Source of the DNA: Chitinophagaceae bacterium
GTDB taxonomy: Bacteria; Bacteroidota; Bacteroidia; Chitinophagales; Chitinophagaceae
Assembly: GCA_903642275.1 (NCBI GenBank)
Contig: CAHJWK010000012.1
Coordinates: 1 to 61,571, forward strand
Direction of reading: 5' to 3'
DNA length: 61,571 bases
Shown here: piece by piece, positions 52,843-61,571 of the stretch
Numbering within the stretch: the first letter of the stretch is position 1
Layout of the letters: each line of letters starts with the position of its first letter
The notes under the pieces: generated by a model
The model's database searches: none
Seen by the model: only the letters and a program-made list of their open reading frames with translations
Told to the model about the DNA's origin: nothing
Position numbers and translations under genes: made by a program

Positions 52843-53015
52843 AATTTATTTTTTATGTACTGATATTTAGCTTTTAAACAGGCACAAATATCGGAGTAAG
52901 ATTAATTAATTTTATCGGTATATTGCTTGCTTATTAGTTTCTATTAAACTAAAGTTGTTGCGAACAAGTTTAAATAACGATTGTTATATACTGAACTAAA
53001 ATGCCATAATTAATA

Positions 53016-53855
53016 ATGAATAAAGAACCTTTGGTTTCTGTTATCATTCCTTTTTTAAATCCGGGCAATTGGCTTACAGAAGCAATTGAAAGCGTAATCA
53101 ATCAAACTTATAATAACTGGGAAATTATTTTAGTAGATGATGGTTCTGTGAAAGCAGATTCTAACATTGCAGTTAACTATTCAAAAAAAAATCCAGGTAA
53201 AATTTTTTATGTTGAACATGAAAAGCATGTAAATAAAGGATTGCCGGTAAGTAGGAACACTGGAATTGAAAATGCCAATGGTCAACTTGTTGCCTTTCTT
53301 GATGCGGATGATTGCTGGATGCCGCAGAAGTTAGAAAATCAACTTTATATATTTAAAAAATATCCCGAAGTGCAAATGATATGCGAAGCGTCCTGTTTTT
53401 GGTATAGCTGGCAATATCCCGGCACCGAAAATTTTATACAACCAATAGGAACACCTCAGGGCATTTATCAGCCACCGGAATTAATGAAAGCGCTTTATCC
53501 TTTAGGTGAAGGACAGCCACCTTGCCCGTCCGGAATTATTCTTACAAAAGAAGTATTACAACGTTGTGGTGGCTTTGAAGAAAAATTTTCGGGCATTTAC
53601 CAGTTATATGAAGACCAGGCTTTTTTAAGTAAAATATATTCCAGAGAAACCATTTACATCTCCGGCGAAGCAAATAATTGTTATAGAAAAAGAGCTGATT
53701 CTATGTCATCTGCAGTTAATGATAAAAACATTTATAAGAAAGTAAGATTGTTTTATCTGGCATGGCTGGAAGATTATTTTTTGAAATCAAATAACACAAA
53801 TCCTAAGATAGTACAATTAATTGCTGGTTTTAAAAATAAGCTGATGTTGTCATAA
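53016..53855 (+). CDS. GT2 family glycosyltransferase
   Basis: 279 residues with the GT-A fold. Opens LVSVIIPFLNPGNWLTEAIESVINQTYNNWEIILVDDGS; the DxD-type metal site is VAFLDADDCWMP near 88-98, and the acceptor region contains GGFEEKFSGIYQLYEDQAFLSKI with the catalytic-base ED. No membrane segments. The sugar and acceptor are unknown. Only the plus-strand gene in a small glycan cluster; its stop directly abuts that of the convergent transporter. Confidence 0.9.
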   Translation: MNKEPLVSVIIPFLNPGNWLTEAIESVINQTYNNWEIILVDDGSVKADSNIAVNYSKKNPGKIFYVEHEKHVNKGLPVSRNTGIENANGQLVAFLDADDCWMPQKLENQLYIFKKYPEVQMICEASCFWYSWQYPGTENFIQPIGTPQGIYQPPELMKALYPLGEGQPPCPSGIILTKEVLQRCGGFEEKFSGIYQLYEDQAFLSKIYSRETIYISGEANNCYRKRADSMSSAVNDKNIYKKVRLFYLAWLEDYFLKSNNTNPKIVQLIAGFKNKLMLS

Positions 53856-55133
53856 CTATACATCAGGAATAACACGGTAGTTTTTACGCAAGCCGGTTAT
53901 TATTAAAACACATAAGAGAATCAATCCGCATATCAGTCCAAGTGTTGGCGCCGTTATTTCAGTAAGACTCCATCCCGTTACATAAGAGCCAACCACATCA
54001 CATAAATTTATAAGCGCTAAGTAAGTTGTAAACTGCGAGCCTTCCACTTTTTTAATACACAAGCCCATCAGAATCGGGAACACACCAACCGTTAGTAACG
54101 GGTCCGCAAGATTCCAGGTAACTAAAGCAAAACCTGAATAATAATGATAACTCCAAAAGTTATGTGTTGCATTTATAATGATAAGAAATAAACAGATGGC
54201 CCACATTATTCTCACCTGCAAAGGCTTGTGACCAATTTTATCTGATATATTGCCTGCAATAATTATAGCCGTAAATGTTACAATACTTCCCCAGCCACCC
54301 TGCAAAAGAGAAATCTGTTTATCACTCCACTTCATCACATTAATCAGGTGAAAACTGTAAGAACGAATAAATACACTGTTGCAGAAATAAACCAGTGCAA
54401 TTAAACTAAAATATTGCAGGCTTCTTTTATTGGTTATGCCCTGGTAAACATCTTTAAAAACAATTTTGAAAGGCGGGTTTTTTTCGCTTGTACCTTTTGG
54501 ATTGATTTTTTTAAAAGATGGCAACAATGTATTATGGCGTTCAAGTTTTGTAAAAAAAAATATAACAGAAAATATGGCCAGCATAGTGGTCTGAACAAGG
54601 GCTGTGTTTTTAAATGTATAGCTATGCAACATGATTGAAAACACGGTTGATGCGAAAGCAATGCCTAATAAAAAACCACCGCGCATAAAACCATTAACCC
54701 TGCCTCTTTCATTAGCAGGTGCAATAGTAATTGCCATTGCATCAATACTGGCAAGTTGAATAGATGAAAAAATGCTGTTAGTAAAAAAAACGCCACTTAA
54801 TAATGGCAAACTTTGCTGTGGCATTTTGATAATAAACAAGCCTGTTGTAGCTATTATACTTCCCCATTGTGCAAACACTATCCAGTGCTTGCGGTTGCCC
54901 ATGCTTGAATACTGAAACCTGTCAATCAATGGACCCCAAACAAACTGAAGTATCCATGGTAAGCCAACAAGTGCTATAAATGTGCCTATGCGGTCAGATG
55001 TAACGTTTTTGCCTGCCAGGTAATTAGCAAGTGCATACAGAGCAAAGCCTGCTGGTATTCCCTGGAAAACGTATAAGTAAAAAAATGTAAAGTATCTTAA
55101 ATAAGCGCTTTCGTGTAATACTGGAGCCTTCAT
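53856..55133 (-). CDS. MFS transporter of AmpG-like type
   Basis: 425 residues, twelve hydrophobic segments. The N-terminal YVFQGIPAGFALYALANYL and the loop LPWILQFVWGPLIDRFQYSSMGNRKHWIVF recall the AmpG/PAT branch of the major facilitator superfamily, which takes up muropeptides or acyl-CoA. ANERGRVNGFMRGGFLLG is the second conserved loop. The substrate cannot be fixed; a cell wall fragment would link it to the deacetylase gene 33 bp upstream on the same strand. Confidence 0.82.
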   Translation of the reverse strand: MKAPVLHESAYLRYFTFFYLYVFQGIPAGFALYALANYLAGKNVTSDRIGTFIALVGLPWILQFVWGPLIDRFQYSSMGNRKHWIVFAQWGSIIATTGLFIIKMPQQSLPLLSGVFFTNSIFSSIQLASIDAMAITIAPANERGRVNGFMRGGFLLGIAFASTVFSIMLHSYTFKNTALVQTTMLAIFSVIFFFTKLERHNTLLPSFKKINPKGTSEKNPPFKIVFKDVYQGITNKRSLQYFSLIALVYFCNSVFIRSYSFHLINVMKWSDKQISLLQGGWGSIVTFTAIIIAGNISDKIGHKPLQVRIMWAICLFLIIINATHNFWSYHYYSGFALVTWNLADPLLTVGVFPILMGLCIKKVEGSQFTTYLALINLCDVVGSYVTGWSLTEITAPTLGLICGLILLCVLIITGLRKNYRVIPDV

Positions 55134-55166
55134 TAAATTGTTTTATTGTTCGATGTTTGTCATCTC

Positions 55167-56132
55167 TTATAATAACTGTTCACTCCATTTGATTAACTGA
55201 TTTTTGAAATCTGGCAGGCTCCAATCACAAACCTGGAACCTGCCAAGCTTTAATTTATCAGAATTGATATTAATACCAATGGCTTCAGTGGTAAAGCATG
55301 CATCAAGCCGTAATTCTTTAACAGCTTCAATAGTAGTATTATCAAACCTGCCATATGGATAAGCAAGACAATTACTTTCTATACCATACTTTTTATTCAG
55401 CACATTTTTACAGCGTAATATTTCTTCAAGCTGAAGCTGCTTGTGCTTGCCATACAGGTCTGCATGTGTATGTGTGTGGAGACCTATTTTAAACAAATTA
55501 TTTTTTGAAAGATTAAGCAATTGTGGTTCATTCATAGGTAAACAATCTGCAGAAGCATTATCATTAACTCCTAACCATTTTTTTATTGCAAACATTTGCT
55601 TTTGTATTTCTGCATGTGATTGAGGGCGCAACTTTTCCCACAAATCTAAAAACACTTTACATCTCTTTGTCGGCGGTTCTTCATACCATTTCCATTGTTT
55701 ATGCTTCAGCCATTGCTGTTCTGTGAGTTCAATTTCATTAATAGTGTATGCATGGATTGTTCCGTCAATATTTAATAAAAGCTCAGGTGGTAATTTTTTA
55801 TAGCGCAGTAAAATAAACTCTAATTCATCCCACCAAAAAAATTCATCCTGATTTATAAAAGCTGTAGATATAAAAAACGTTGCCGGGCAATTATATTTTT
55901 CAAGAATTGGTTTTGCATTAGTATAATTATCTGCATAACCATCATCAAACGTAATACAGATACTATTGCCCGTAATCCTGCCTGATCTCAACTGATTAAA
56001 CACTTCATCTGAACTGATTACATTAAAATTGTTTTTTAAAAATTGTACATGCTCTTTAAAATGTTCAGGTGAAACACAAATTCTCCAGGGATCTGTTTCT
56101 GCATTGATGATCCGGTGATACATTAATACCAT
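55167..56132 (-). CDS. Polysaccharide deacetylase (CE4/NodB domain)
   Basis: About 321 residues from ATG 56132 (MVLMYHRI); TTG codons at 56171 or 56174 would add 13 or 14 residues. NodB domain: ICITFDDGYADNYTNA (catalytic and metal Asp), KIGLHTHTHADLY (metal His pair), and CLAYPYGRFDN. An inserted region (about 115-195) covers the WKWYEEPPTKR segment. Deacetylates N-acetylated sugars in a polysaccharide or glycolipid. No signal peptide is evident, so it may act on a cytoplasmic or lipid-linked precursor. It lies between the transporter and a GT2 gene on the same strand. Confidence 0.87.
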   Translation of the reverse strand: MVLMYHRIINAETDPWRICVSPEHFKEHVQFLKNNFNVISSDEVFNQLRSGRITGNSICITFDDGYADNYTNAKPILEKYNCPATFFISTAFINQDEFFWWDELEFILLRYKKLPPELLLNIDGTIHAYTINEIELTEQQWLKHKQWKWYEEPPTKRCKVFLDLWEKLRPQSHAEIQKQMFAIKKWLGVNDNASADCLPMNEPQLLNLSKNNLFKIGLHTHTHADLYGKHKQLQLEEILRCKNVLNKKYGIESNCLAYPYGRFDNTTIEAVKELRLDACFTTEAIGININSDKLKLGRFQVCDWSLPDFKNQLIKWSEQLL

Positions 56133-56265
56133 TATTTTATGCGAAGAAGGATATGTGTCAATTTCATTCAACAATAAAAGTTCAATGTCGCAAAGGTTGA
56201 GTAAAAATCATAATGATAATTATAATAACAGTAAGCACTTGATAATGTTCTTAAAAATTCAAATC

Positions 56266-57045
56266 TTATACTACTTCCTGTGCAAGCGAATAATAATCTT
56301 TCCATTGCGCAAGTCCTTCAGCGTAAGCTTTTTTTTCAGCCGGTGATTTTATATAAGGCGCTTGTTTTTTAATAACCGCGTAAACGGAATCCATCATTAT
56401 TTTGTATTTGTGCGATAAGCCCGCAGCATGAAAATAATAAGTGGCGATAAACTTTTCATGATGTAAAACAGGATATTTTCTTGCAATATTTAAGTAAAGA
56501 TCATAATCCTCGCAAGCCTTTAGATTTTCATCATATTGAAATTCATTAAACACCCATCTTTGGAACATAACTGCGGCGTGCATTCCTATATAATTACTTT
56601 GCAATAGACGTGTATAGTGATTATCTGACACAGAAACAGATACATGATGAAGTGTATTATTTTCAGCACGCAAAAGATAATAATTACCGGATACAAGAGC
56701 AACTTCTGGTTTGTCTTTTATTATATGATAATTCTGTTCCAGCGCATCTGTTTCCAGCCAGTCATCCGCATCTAAAAAAACAAGATACTCACCACTGGAT
56801 TTATTTATACCAGCATTACGGGCTGCAGCAAGTCCTTTATTTGCCTGATAAAAGTATTTTGCCTGCCAGTTTTCTTTTATGATTAATTGGGTTTCATCAG
56901 TTGACCCATCATCCACAATAATTATCTCAGAATTGCAATAAGTCTGGTTTAGAACACTCTCAACAGACCTTGGTAAAAATTTCGCATAATTGTATGTAGT
57001 GATAATAACACTTACCAGCGGCAAGTCACCAGAAACATTTATCAT
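56266..57045 (-). CDS. GT2 family glycosyltransferase
   Basis: 259 residues, GT-A fold, opening LVSVIITTYNYAKFLPRSVESVLNQTYCNSEIIIVDDGSTDET. The metal site is LVFLDADDWLE near 93-103. NLKACEDYDLYLNIARKYP carries the catalytic-base region. Resembles the plus-strand GT2 at 53016 in architecture but is not closely similar. First gene of the leftward GT2-deacetylase-transporter set. Donor and acceptor unknown. Confidence 0.9.
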   Translation of the reverse strand: MINVSGDLPLVSVIITTYNYAKFLPRSVESVLNQTYCNSEIIIVDDGSTDETQLIIKENWQAKYFYQANKGLAAARNAGINKSSGEYLVFLDADDWLETDALEQNYHIIKDKPEVALVSGNYYLLRAENNTLHHVSVSVSDNHYTRLLQSNYIGMHAAVMFQRWVFNEFQYDENLKACEDYDLYLNIARKYPVLHHEKFIATYYFHAAGLSHKYKIMMDSVYAVIKKQAPYIKSPAEKKAYAEGLAQWKDYYSLAQEVV

Positions 57046-57158
57046 GTATTAACGTAATACATATTGTTTGCCAGACTTAAAGTGTTATAACTCATCCGGT
57101 AATTTTTTTATAAATAGCAATGGAATAAAACTACTATCTTGATTTCTATGAAACCGAT

Positions 57159-57200
57159 AACCTTTTTTACATTATCCTTTAATAATAATGTAATAAGGTT
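57159..57200 (-). terminator. Hairpin downstream of the esterase lipoprotein gene
   Basis: A perfect 9-bp stem (TTACATTAT with ATAATGTAA) and a 9-nt loop, extended by AACCTT/AAGGTT with small internal bulges. It lies 39 bp past the stop of the lipoprotein gene and 114 bp before the GT2 gene. All-A/T lower stem and poor U tract on the minus strand make terminator function uncertain. Confidence 0.35.
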
Positions 57201-57238
57201 TTTAGTTATGAAAGTTATTTTCTTTACAGCTTGAATTA

Positions 57239-58087
57239 TTAATGCTTCACCTTTTTGAAAGACAACATCCATTGATAAATATTCATGCCATTTTCTGTAT
57301 AAGTTGGGTCGCTTGCCTTTGTCCAGCAATCATGACCACCGCTTGGCCAAAGCGTTAATTTAGCTTGCACGAATGGATTATAACTATTAATGTACTGAAC
57401 ATAATCAATACTATAAAATGGCGGAGTAGTCGGATCATCATTATTCTGAAAAGCCCACACAGCAACACTATCCAACGCAATTTGTTGTCCTTTAACTGGC
57501 TCAGGATATGAAGCACCAGCCATAGGAACAATGGCTGTAATACGCTTGCCTAAATTCCATGCATAATCCCAAACGCCGCCGCCGCCCATACTTAAGCCGG
57601 CTAAATACAAGCGCGTTGTATCTACCCGGTATTTTTTAGCAGCATAACTAATTATGTCATTGATATCAGAAGGTTGCGGCCATCCTTTAAACTGTGGCGA
57701 TAATACTATAAATTGATAATTTTTTCCACCGGACACAAAATTTGCGGGGAAAGCCTGAGTAGCTATCAGGTGAGGAATTGAATTATCAGCCACAATAGGC
57801 AAACTTGATTGCGAACCATTTCCAAGTTCTCCCTGGCCATGGCAAAAAATAATTAAAGGATACTTAAGTGCGGGATGATTAACGTAGTGGGCTGGCAATG
57901 CTTCAAGATAGCCGCCGATGTTTGCATCCACCGCATATGTGATGGGTGTTTGAACAGGTAAACCGGTCTCTTTATATAAACTGCTTTCATCTGAAGCACT
58001 TAAAGCCGGTGATGTTACATTATCTTTTTTGCAGGAGTTAAAAACAACAGCAGAAATTGCTATTGCAATTAGAAAATTTTTCTTCAT
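57239..58087 (-). CDS. Exported lipoprotein esterase (alpha/beta hydrolase, feruloyl esterase-like)
   Basis: 282 residues. Lipoprotein signal with lipobox VFNSC, acylated Cys at residue 19. Alpha/beta hydrolase core: LIIFCHGQGELGNG (oxyanion), nucleophile in LYLAGLSMGGGGVWDYA (near 170), Asp region AFQNNDDPTTPP and catalytic His in WPSGGHDCWTKA. The GLSMGG and GGHDCW pattern fits the secreted phospholipase/carboxylesterase and feruloyl-esterase-like group of Bacteroidota. Likely outer-membrane anchored and acting on polysaccharide esters (inference). Monocistronic; thrA is divergent, 230 bp away. Confidence 0.87.
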   Translation of the reverse strand: MKKNFLIAIAISAVVFNSCKKDNVTSPALSASDESSLYKETGLPVQTPITYAVDANIGGYLEALPAHYVNHPALKYPLIIFCHGQGELGNGSQSSLPIVADNSIPHLIATQAFPANFVSGGKNYQFIVLSPQFKGWPQPSDINDIISYAAKKYRVDTTRLYLAGLSMGGGGVWDYAWNLGKRITAIVPMAGASYPEPVKGQQIALDSVAVWAFQNNDDPTTPPFYSIDYVQYINSYNPFVQAKLTLWPSGGHDCWTKASDPTYTENGMNIYQWMLSFKKVKH

Positions 58088-58317
58088 TTAGTACAGATTA
58101 TTTGTGTGTTTGCCTCACTTGTCAAAAACCTTGCTAAAAACGATTGCTTGATACTCTTTTTAAAAAATGGCTTTTAAATTGACCTTATAATGACAAAGTC
58201 AGTGCATATTAATTTATTGGCTTGATTTAAAACTAACACTTATAAGCAAACAATATTTCATTCATTCATAAAAAAATTCGTTCTTTAAAACTTTTCAGTA
58301 GTCAGTAATTGCATACT

Positions 58318-60762
58318 ATGAAAGTTTTAAAGTTTGGCGGTACATCGGTTGCAAATGCAGAAAACATAAACAAAGCTGTAAATATTATTATTAAGAATGA
58401 AGAAGCACTCATAGCCGTTGTAAGCGCTTTAGGTGGCGTTACAGATACATTAATTACAGCCGGAACACTTGCAGAAAATAGTGATGAAGCATATAAAGAT
58501 GTATTGAAAGAGCTTGAAAAAAAGCATCTTGATACGGCGCGTTTGTTATTGCCTGTTACGCACCAAAGCAGTTGCTTAAGCATGATTAAACAACAGTTTA
58601 ATGAGCTGGATGAAATTTGCAACAGCGTTTTTTATTTGAAAGAATTATCACTCCGCACAAAAGACCGCATCATAAGTTTTGGCGAGTTATTATCATCAAA
58701 AATTATTTCAGCATTTCTTCAGTCAAAAAATATTTTGCATGACTGGCTTGATTCCAGACAGCTTATAAAAACTAATAACAACTATGGCTTTGCTGAGGTT
58801 GATTTCAATGCAACAAACAAGCTTATTCTAAATTATATAAAATTATCCTTCAAAAAAATATTTATTGCTCCGGGTTTTATAGCTAGTGATAAAGATGGAA
58901 ATACAACAACCTTAGGCCGTGGCGGCAGCGATTACACTGCAGCCATTTATGCGGCAGCAGTTAATGCATCTTCTTTAGAAATATGGACTGATGTAAGTGG
59001 TATGATGACCGCTGACCCACGCTGGGTTAATAATGCAAAACCGATTGCTGCAATATCTTACCTGGAAGCGATGGAACTTTCTCACTTCGGTGCTAAAGTT
59101 GTGTATCCGCCAACTATTCAGCCGGTACGGCAAAACAATATTCCAACATGGGTAAAAAACACATTTGCGCCTGATGATTTGGGAACTGTTATTGCAAGTG
59201 AATCATATCACCAGGGAGACATTATAACTGGTATTTCAAGTATTAATGCGGTGGCGCTGTTAAGTCTTGAAGGCAGCGGCATGATTGGTATTCCTGGTTT
59301 TTCAAAACGATTGTTTGAGGCGTTGGCGAGTGAAAAAATCAATGTCATTTTAATCACCCAAAGCTCATCAGAACATTCAATTTGTGTTGCCATAAACACC
59401 AGCAATATTATTAAAGCAAAACTTGCCGTTGATAAATCTTTTGAAATAGAGATTGCCCAAAAAAGAGTTGAGCCGCTTACTATTGAAACGGAACAATCCA
59501 TCATTGCATTGGTAGGTGATAAAATGAAAAGCCACCCCGGCATCAGCGGTAAAATGTTTGATGCGTTGGGAAGAAATGGTATTAATGTCCGTGCAATTGC
59601 GCAAGGTTCATCTGAAAGAAATATTTCTGCTGTTATTGCAAACGCTGATATAAAAAAAGCAGTGAACGTTTTGCATGAAGCATTTTTCGAATCAGTTTAT
59701 AAACAACTGAATGTATTTATTATTGGTGTTGGAAATGTTGGAAGCAAACTCCTGAACCAAATTCAGAAACAAAAAAAATTTTTAGAAAAACATTTGAACT
59801 TGCAGGTAAGAATAACAGGCATTGCCAACAGTAAAAAAATGTTATTTGTTGATAACGGGAATGAAATTAATCTCAGTAATTGGAAAGAACAACTGCAACA
59901 AAGTGAAAATATGCATTTAGATAAATTTGTTGATACTATCATTCAGAAAAATTTACGCAACTCTGTTTTTGCAGATATAACAGCCAATGGTTCTGTTGCT
60001 GAAGTGTATGAGCAATTATTATCTAAAGCAATCTCAGTTGTTGCATGTAATAAGATAGCTGCTTCATCCGTATACAATCATTATTGCAATTTAAAATCAC
60101 TTGCAAAAGAATATAGTGCCTTGTTCTTGTTTGAAACCAATGTTGGCGCAGGTTTGCCTGTTATTGGGACATTAAACGATTTAAGAAGAAGCGGCGATAC
60201 GGTTATAAAAATACAGGCGGTGTTATCAGGCACATTAAATTTTGTTTTTAATCATTATGATGCCACGAAACCATTTGCGGAAGTGGTAAAACAGGCGCAG
60301 GATGAAGGCTATACAGAACCGGATCCACGTTTGGATTTAGGTGGCACAGATGTAATGCGAAAGATATTAATTCTTGCACGTGAAGCCGGCGAAACAATTG
60401 AAATGGATGATATTACCAACAATGGATTTTTACCTGCGGAATGTTTTGAAGGAAGTGTTGATGATTTTTATAAAACGATGTTGAAATATGAAGATCACTT
60501 CAAAAAAATATATAAAGCGGCGGCAGGTAAAAATTGTAAACTGAAGTTTGTTGCAGAATATTCAGATGGTAAAGCTTCTGTTGGCTTACAACATATTCCA
60601 GGCGATTCAGATTTTTATCATTTATATGGCAAGGATAATATCGTTCTGTTTTACACGCAACGTTATCCTGAACAACCATTGATTGTTAAAGGTGCAGGTG
60701 CAGGCGCAGATGTAACTGCTAGCGGCGTATTTGCAGATATAATAAGAGTAGCAAGAGTGTAA
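58318..60762 (+). CDS. thrA: Bifunctional aspartokinase/homoserine dehydrogenase I
   Basis: 814 residues from ATG 58318. Aspartokinase domain (about 1-280) with KFGGTSVAN, TTLGRGGSDYTAA and YPPTIQPVR. Two ACT modules (about 295-450) for feedback control, VALLSLEGSGMIGIPG and IIALVGDKMKSHPGISGKMFDALGRNGINVRAIAQGSSERNIS. Homoserine dehydrogenase (about 460-814) with NAD motif IIGVGNVGSKLL, ETNVGAGLPVIGTLNDLRRSGD and catalytic DEGYTEPDPRLDLGGTDVMRK. Commits aspartate to threonine and methionine. No threonine-rich leader peptide or attenuator is apparent in the 230 bp upstream. Overlaps thrB by one base (TAATG), so translation is coupled. Confidence 0.98.
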   Translation: MKVLKFGGTSVANAENINKAVNIIIKNEEALIAVVSALGGVTDTLITAGTLAENSDEAYKDVLKELEKKHLDTARLLLPVTHQSSCLSMIKQQFNELDEICNSVFYLKELSLRTKDRIISFGELLSSKIISAFLQSKNILHDWLDSRQLIKTNNNYGFAEVDFNATNKLILNYIKLSFKKIFIAPGFIASDKDGNTTTLGRGGSDYTAAIYAAAVNASSLEIWTDVSGMMTADPRWVNNAKPIAAISYLEAMELSHFGAKVVYPPTIQPVRQNNIPTWVKNTFAPDDLGTVIASESYHQGDIITGISSINAVALLSLEGSGMIGIPGFSKRLFEALASEKINVILITQSSSEHSICVAINTSNIIKAKLAVDKSFEIEIAQKRVEPLTIETEQSIIALVGDKMKSHPGISGKMFDALGRNGINVRAIAQGSSERNISAVIANADIKKAVNVLHEAFFESVYKQLNVFIIGVGNVGSKLLNQIQKQKKFLEKHLNLQVRITGIANSKKMLFVDNGNEINLSNWKEQLQQSENMHLDKFVDTIIQKNLRNSVFADITANGSVAEVYEQLLSKAISVVACNKIAASSVYNHYCNLKSLAKEYSALFLFETNVGAGLPVIGTLNDLRRSGDTVIKIQAVLSGTLNFVFNHYDATKPFAEVVKQAQDEGYTEPDPRLDLGGTDVMRKILILAREAGETIEMDDITNNGFLPAECFEGSVDDFYKTMLKYEDHFKKIYKAAAGKNCKLKFVAEYSDGKASVGLQHIPGDSDFYHLYGKDNIVLFYTQRYPEQPLIVKGAGAGADVTASGVFADIIRVARV

Positions 60763-61571
60763 TGAAAAAAGTTTTAGTAAATAGTCCTGCAACCGTTGCA
60801 AACATTGTTTGCGGCTTTGATATTTTAGGTTTATGTTTGAATGGACCTTACGATGAATTTACACTTGAAATTTCAGAAAAGCCAGGCATATTTATCATCA
60901 ATAAAGATGCTTTTGATTTGCCGACTGAAGCGGAAAAAAATGTAAGTGGTGCAGCCCTGTTAGCATTGCTGGAAGAAGCAGATGATGTAAAAGGTTTTAC
61001 GCTAACCAGTAAGAAGATTATAATGCCTGGCAGCGGTATTGGTTCAAGTGCTGCAAGCGCTGCCGGTGTTGTGGTTGCGGCGAATCATCTTTTAAATAAC
61101 CGTTTTTCAAAACAGGATTTAGTGCGCTTTGCAATGAATGGTGAAAAGGTTGCCTGTGGTGTAAAACATGCTGATAATATTGCGCCTTGCATTTACGGCG
61201 GTGTTACGCTGATACGTTCTGTTTTTCCGTTGGATATAGTAAGCATTGATTCGCCTGCATTACACGTAACGGTGGTGCATCCGCAGATTGAAGTACGCAC
61301 TTCAGATGCCCGTCAGATTTTGAAGCAACAGGTATTATTAAAAGATGCCATTAAACAATGGGGCAATATTGCCGGGCTTGTTGCGGGCTTCATCAATCAT
61401 GATTATGATTTAATCGGCCGTTCTCTTGAAGATGTAATTATAGAACCTGTGCGCAGCATTTTAATTCCGGGTTTTGATGATATAAAAAAAGCAAGCAAAG
61501 AAGCCGGTGCGTTGGGTGGTGGCATTTCGGGTTCAGGCCCTTCTATTTTTATGTTGAGTAAAGATGCGAAA
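60762..61571 (+). CDS. thrB: Homoserine kinase, cut off by the window end
   Basis: Phosphorylates homoserine for threonine synthesis. The frame runs for 270 codons to the window edge without a stop; about 35-45 residues are missing. GHMP kinase motifs: N-terminal VNSPATVANIVCGFDILGLCL, ATP loop MPGSGIGSSAASAAGVVVAANHLL (near 89-112) and motif three GALGGGISGSGPSIFML near the end. Start at ATG 60762 overlaps the thrA stop. thrC would be expected next. Confidence 0.96.
   Translation, partial: MKKVLVNSPATVANIVCGFDILGLCLNGPYDEFTLEISEKPGIFIINKDAFDLPTEAEKNVSGAALLALLEEADDVKGFTLTSKKIIMPGSGIGSSAASAAGVVVAANHLLNNRFSKQDLVRFAMNGEKVACGVKHADNIAPCIYGGVTLIRSVFPLDIVSIDSPALHVTVVHPQIEVRTSDARQILKQQVLLKDAIKQWGNIAGLVAGFINHDYDLIGRSLEDVIIEPVRSILIPGFDDIKKASKEAGALGGGISGSGPSIFMLSKDAK

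Noticed and set aside
57108-57329. 73-codon minus-strand frame overlapping the end of the lipoprotein esterase
   Set aside because: Overlaps the esterase C-terminus in another frame and then a hairpin region; looks like chance.
58088-58317. Threonine attenuator/leader peptide before thrA
   Set aside because: No short frame rich in Thr/Ile codons and no terminator-antiterminator pair found.
1-61571. Transposon, prophage or integrated plasmid
   Set aside because: No transposase, integrase, phage structural or plasmid replication gene, and no tRNA-bounded direct repeats were seen.

Overview
The window looks like a chromosomal segment of a Bacteroidota bacterium, most likely Chitinophagales or a close relative. 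The signs are the gliding genes gldD and gldE beside ssb and mutY, a secreted protein with a C-terminal type IX sorting domain, a bacterial geranylgeranylglyceryl-phosphate synthase, lipoproteins, AT-rich DNA, almost no Shine-Dalgarno sequences, and candidate TAnnTTTG -7 promoter boxes. I see no rRNA, tRNA, CRISPR array, prophage or transposase.

Layout. 1-9.6 kb: 3' part of mnmA, then a leftward run mutY-ssb-gldE-gldD-DUF3109-lutB (DNA repair, gliding motility, Fe-S protein), a divergent ABC-F ATPase and a ypdA-like reductase. 9.6-18 kb: a PAS-only protein, clpB, an outer-membrane-type protein, and two tandem DUF3857/transglutaminase proteins, one without its catalytic Cys. 18-22.4 kb: queG, a Tat-exported sugar isomerase-like gene broken by one stop codon, and a Kelch/T9SS secreted protein. 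22.4-28 kb: a small membrane protein and a GDP-fucose exopolysaccharide block (fcl, gmd, wcaI-like, wcaJ-like). 28-37 kb: class II ribonucleotide reductase nrdJ, GGGP synthase, a LytS/LytTR two-component pair and dxs. 37-50 kb: yitT-type protein, a histidine kinase, then a probable D-amino-acid uptake and breakdown block (GntP/DsdX-type permease, RidA, D-serine dehydratase/D-threonine aldolase-type enzyme, APC permease, exported metalloprotease and hydrolase, M19 dipeptidase) with two frameshifted genes embedded in it. 50-58 kb: metallophosphoesterase, aldo-keto reductase, two GT2 glycosyltransferases, an MFS transporter, a polysaccharide deacetylase and an esterase lipoprotein. 58-61.6 kb: thrA and the 5' part of thrB.

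The most unusual signal is a set of degenerate tandem arrays with a strict 7-bp (one 8-bp) period. A short core is kept while the remaining bases vary. They sit in intergenic DNA (6673-6735, 41046-41080) and inside reading frames of conserved proteins: the GldD signal peptide, the ABC-F linker and the NrdJ linker. The other main points are the D-amino-acid block and three broken genes, each explained by one- or two-base lesions, two of which have indels located at homopolymers.
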